Origin: Microcaldota archaeon
Lineage (GTDB): Archaea; Micrarchaeota; Micrarchaeia; Micrarchaeales; Micrarchaeaceae
DNA: 5,157 nucleotides
NCBI GenBank assembly: GCA_021827955.1
Contig: JAKATY010000025.1
Location: 1 to 5,157 of the forward strand
Direction of reading: 5' to 3'
Positions 4,289 through 5,157 of the stretch are shown piece after piece. The translations under genes and the position numbers were made by a program. The notes under the pieces were generated by a model. It was not told the DNA's origin. It did no database searches and saw nothing but the letters and a program-made list of their open reading frames with translations. The stretch's first letter is position 1. Each line of letters starts with the position of its first letter.

Positions 4289-5157
4289 ATGGCATCAAGC
4301 AAAAATGAAAAGGTAGTCCAGAAAGAGTCTGAATATCTGGAGATGTACGGGTTTAGCGACAGCGTTAATTACAAATACAGCACAGAGAGGGGCCTCTCCG
4401 AAAACGTGGTCCGCGAAATCTCAGCAATAAAGCAGGAGCCCGACTGGATGCTTGAAAAGAGGCTTAGTGCGTACAGGGTCTTCCTAGGCAAGCCCATGCC
4501 AAAATGGGGCCCAAGCCTTGACGGAGTCGATTTTGATGACACTTACTACTACAAAAAGCCCACCGAGAAGAAGGAAGGGAGCTGGGAAAGTCTCCCCGAT
4601 GAGATAAAGAAGACCTTTGACAAGCTTGGCGTGCCAGAAGCGGAAAGGAAGTTCTTCGCAGGAGAGGAGGCGCAATACGATTCAGAAGTAGTCTATGGCA
4701 GCATAAGGAAGGACCTCGAAGCGCAGGGCGTGATATACGTAGATACCGATACCGCGGTCAAGAAGTACCCGGAGCTCGTGAAAAAATATTTCGGCACTGT
4801 AATACCTTCTACAGACAACAAGTTCGCGGCGCTGAACACCGCGGTGTGGAGCGGCGGCTCTTTCATATACGTTCCAAAAGGCGTAAAGCTCTCGATGCCT
4901 CTGCACGCGTACTTCAGGATAAACTCTGAGAAGATAGGGCAGTTTGAGCGCACGCTCATAGTCGCAGATGAAGGAGCGGAAGTAACTTACGTGGAAGGCT
5001 GCACCGCGCCCATATACAGGAGCTCCTCGCTGCATGCCGCAGTAGTGGAAATAGTAGCGCACAAGAATGCCCATGTAAGATATGTAACAATACAGAACTG
5101 GTCAAAGAACATATACAATCTTGTAACCCAGCGCGCATATGCCTATGAAAATGCGCA
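4289..5157 (+). CDS. sufB: SufB, Fe-S cluster scaffold subunit of the SUF system (partial at right edge)
   Basis: The visible 289 residues are the N-terminal and central part of SufB, which forms the SufBCD scaffold that builds Fe-S clusters in the cytoplasm with the ATPase SufC. Conserved blocks are the N-terminal YGFSD (19-24) and KQEPDWMLEKRL (48-59), then SEVVYGSIRKDLEAQGVIY (132-150), PELVKKYFGTVIPSTDNKFA (161-180), FIYVPKGVKLSMPLHAYFR (192-210), NSEKIGQFERTLIVADEGA (212-230), VEGCTAP with its conserved Cys (about 238), and LHAAVVEIVAHKNAHVRY (248-265). This corresponds to the start of the beta-helix core; the C-terminal part, including later catalytic residues, is outside the window. 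The family is usually about 465-495 residues, so roughly 40% is missing. ATG at 4289 fits the promoter and the normal family N-terminus. In many archaea sufC lies directly upstream of sufB. Here the upstream neighbour is the divergent dehydrogenase, so sufC must be elsewhere or downstream. Confidence 0.95.
   Translation, partial: MASSKNEKVVQKESEYLEMYGFSDSVNYKYSTERGLSENVVREISAIKQEPDWMLEKRLSAYRVFLGKPMPKWGPSLDGVDFDDTYYYKKPTEKKEGSWESLPDEIKKTFDKLGVPEAERKFFAGEEAQYDSEVVYGSIRKDLEAQGVIYVDTDTAVKKYPELVKKYFGTVIPSTDNKFAALNTAVWSGGSFIYVPKGVKLSMPLHAYFRINSEKIGQFERTLIVADEGAEVTYVEGCTAPIYRSSSLHAAVVEIVAHKNAHVRYVTIQNWSKNIYNLVTQRAYAYENA

Noticed and set aside
4682..5074. A minus-strand 130-codon open frame opposite sufB.
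   Set aside because: It lies wholly antisense to strongly conserved SufB codons and has no family features.

Overview
The window looks like chromosomal DNA of an archaeon, most likely a small-genome DPANN/ARMAN-type lineage (Micrarchaeota-like; the lineage is a low-confidence inference). The evidence is AT-rich TATA/BRE-type promoters with very short leaders, GGTGA-type ribosome binding sites, a tRNA gene with no encoded CCA and an apparent intron at a non-canonical position, an archaeal PAC2-family proteasome-assembly protein, and an archaeal-type SufB. No CRISPR array, rRNA operon or complete insertion sequence is visible.

Left edge (1-660). A DUF2283 C-terminus runs rightward off the left edge and stops at 175. 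Facing it on the minus strand is a decayed, truncated tyrosine recombinase (integrase) remnant. It holds an internal stop, keeps the first catalytic-arginine box (LGLRIDEAVR) and loses everything after it. The remnant lies directly downstream of the 3' end of a tRNA-Leu(UAA) gene (532-634, minus) and its open frame begins inside the tRNA T-arm. That is the layout left by an archaeal element that integrated into a tRNA gene. The tRNA itself appears to carry a 19-nt intron in the D-loop, framed by a relaxed bulge-helix-bulge.

Middle (660-1910). A PAC2-family protein (minus) ends in a HbYX-like Met-Tyr-Ala, a signature that docks proteins onto the 20S proteasome. It diverges from a 74-residue basic protein (plus) built from two copies of a 28-residue motif. 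The 186-nt divergent spacer holds a palindromic ATTTAAAT box, an adjacent inverted repeat that could be an operator, and a possible 26-codon small ORF just ahead of the PAC2 gene. An oligo-T terminator follows the small gene.

Right (1910-5157). On the minus strand lie a DUF192 protein and, 76 nt upstream of it, a RocA/P5CDH-type aldehyde dehydrogenase; the two are probably co-transcribed. A 269-nt divergent spacer separates the dehydrogenase from sufB (plus, cut by the right edge), whose product belongs to the SUF Fe-S cluster scaffold. The dehydrogenase side of the spacer would give an approximately 120-nt leader with several hairpins closed by a 7-bp helix, a candidate cis-regulatory RNA. 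No single pathway joins these genes: the window combines housekeeping functions (protein turnover, glutamate/proline-type metabolism, Fe-S assembly) with the scar of a tRNA-targeted integrative element.
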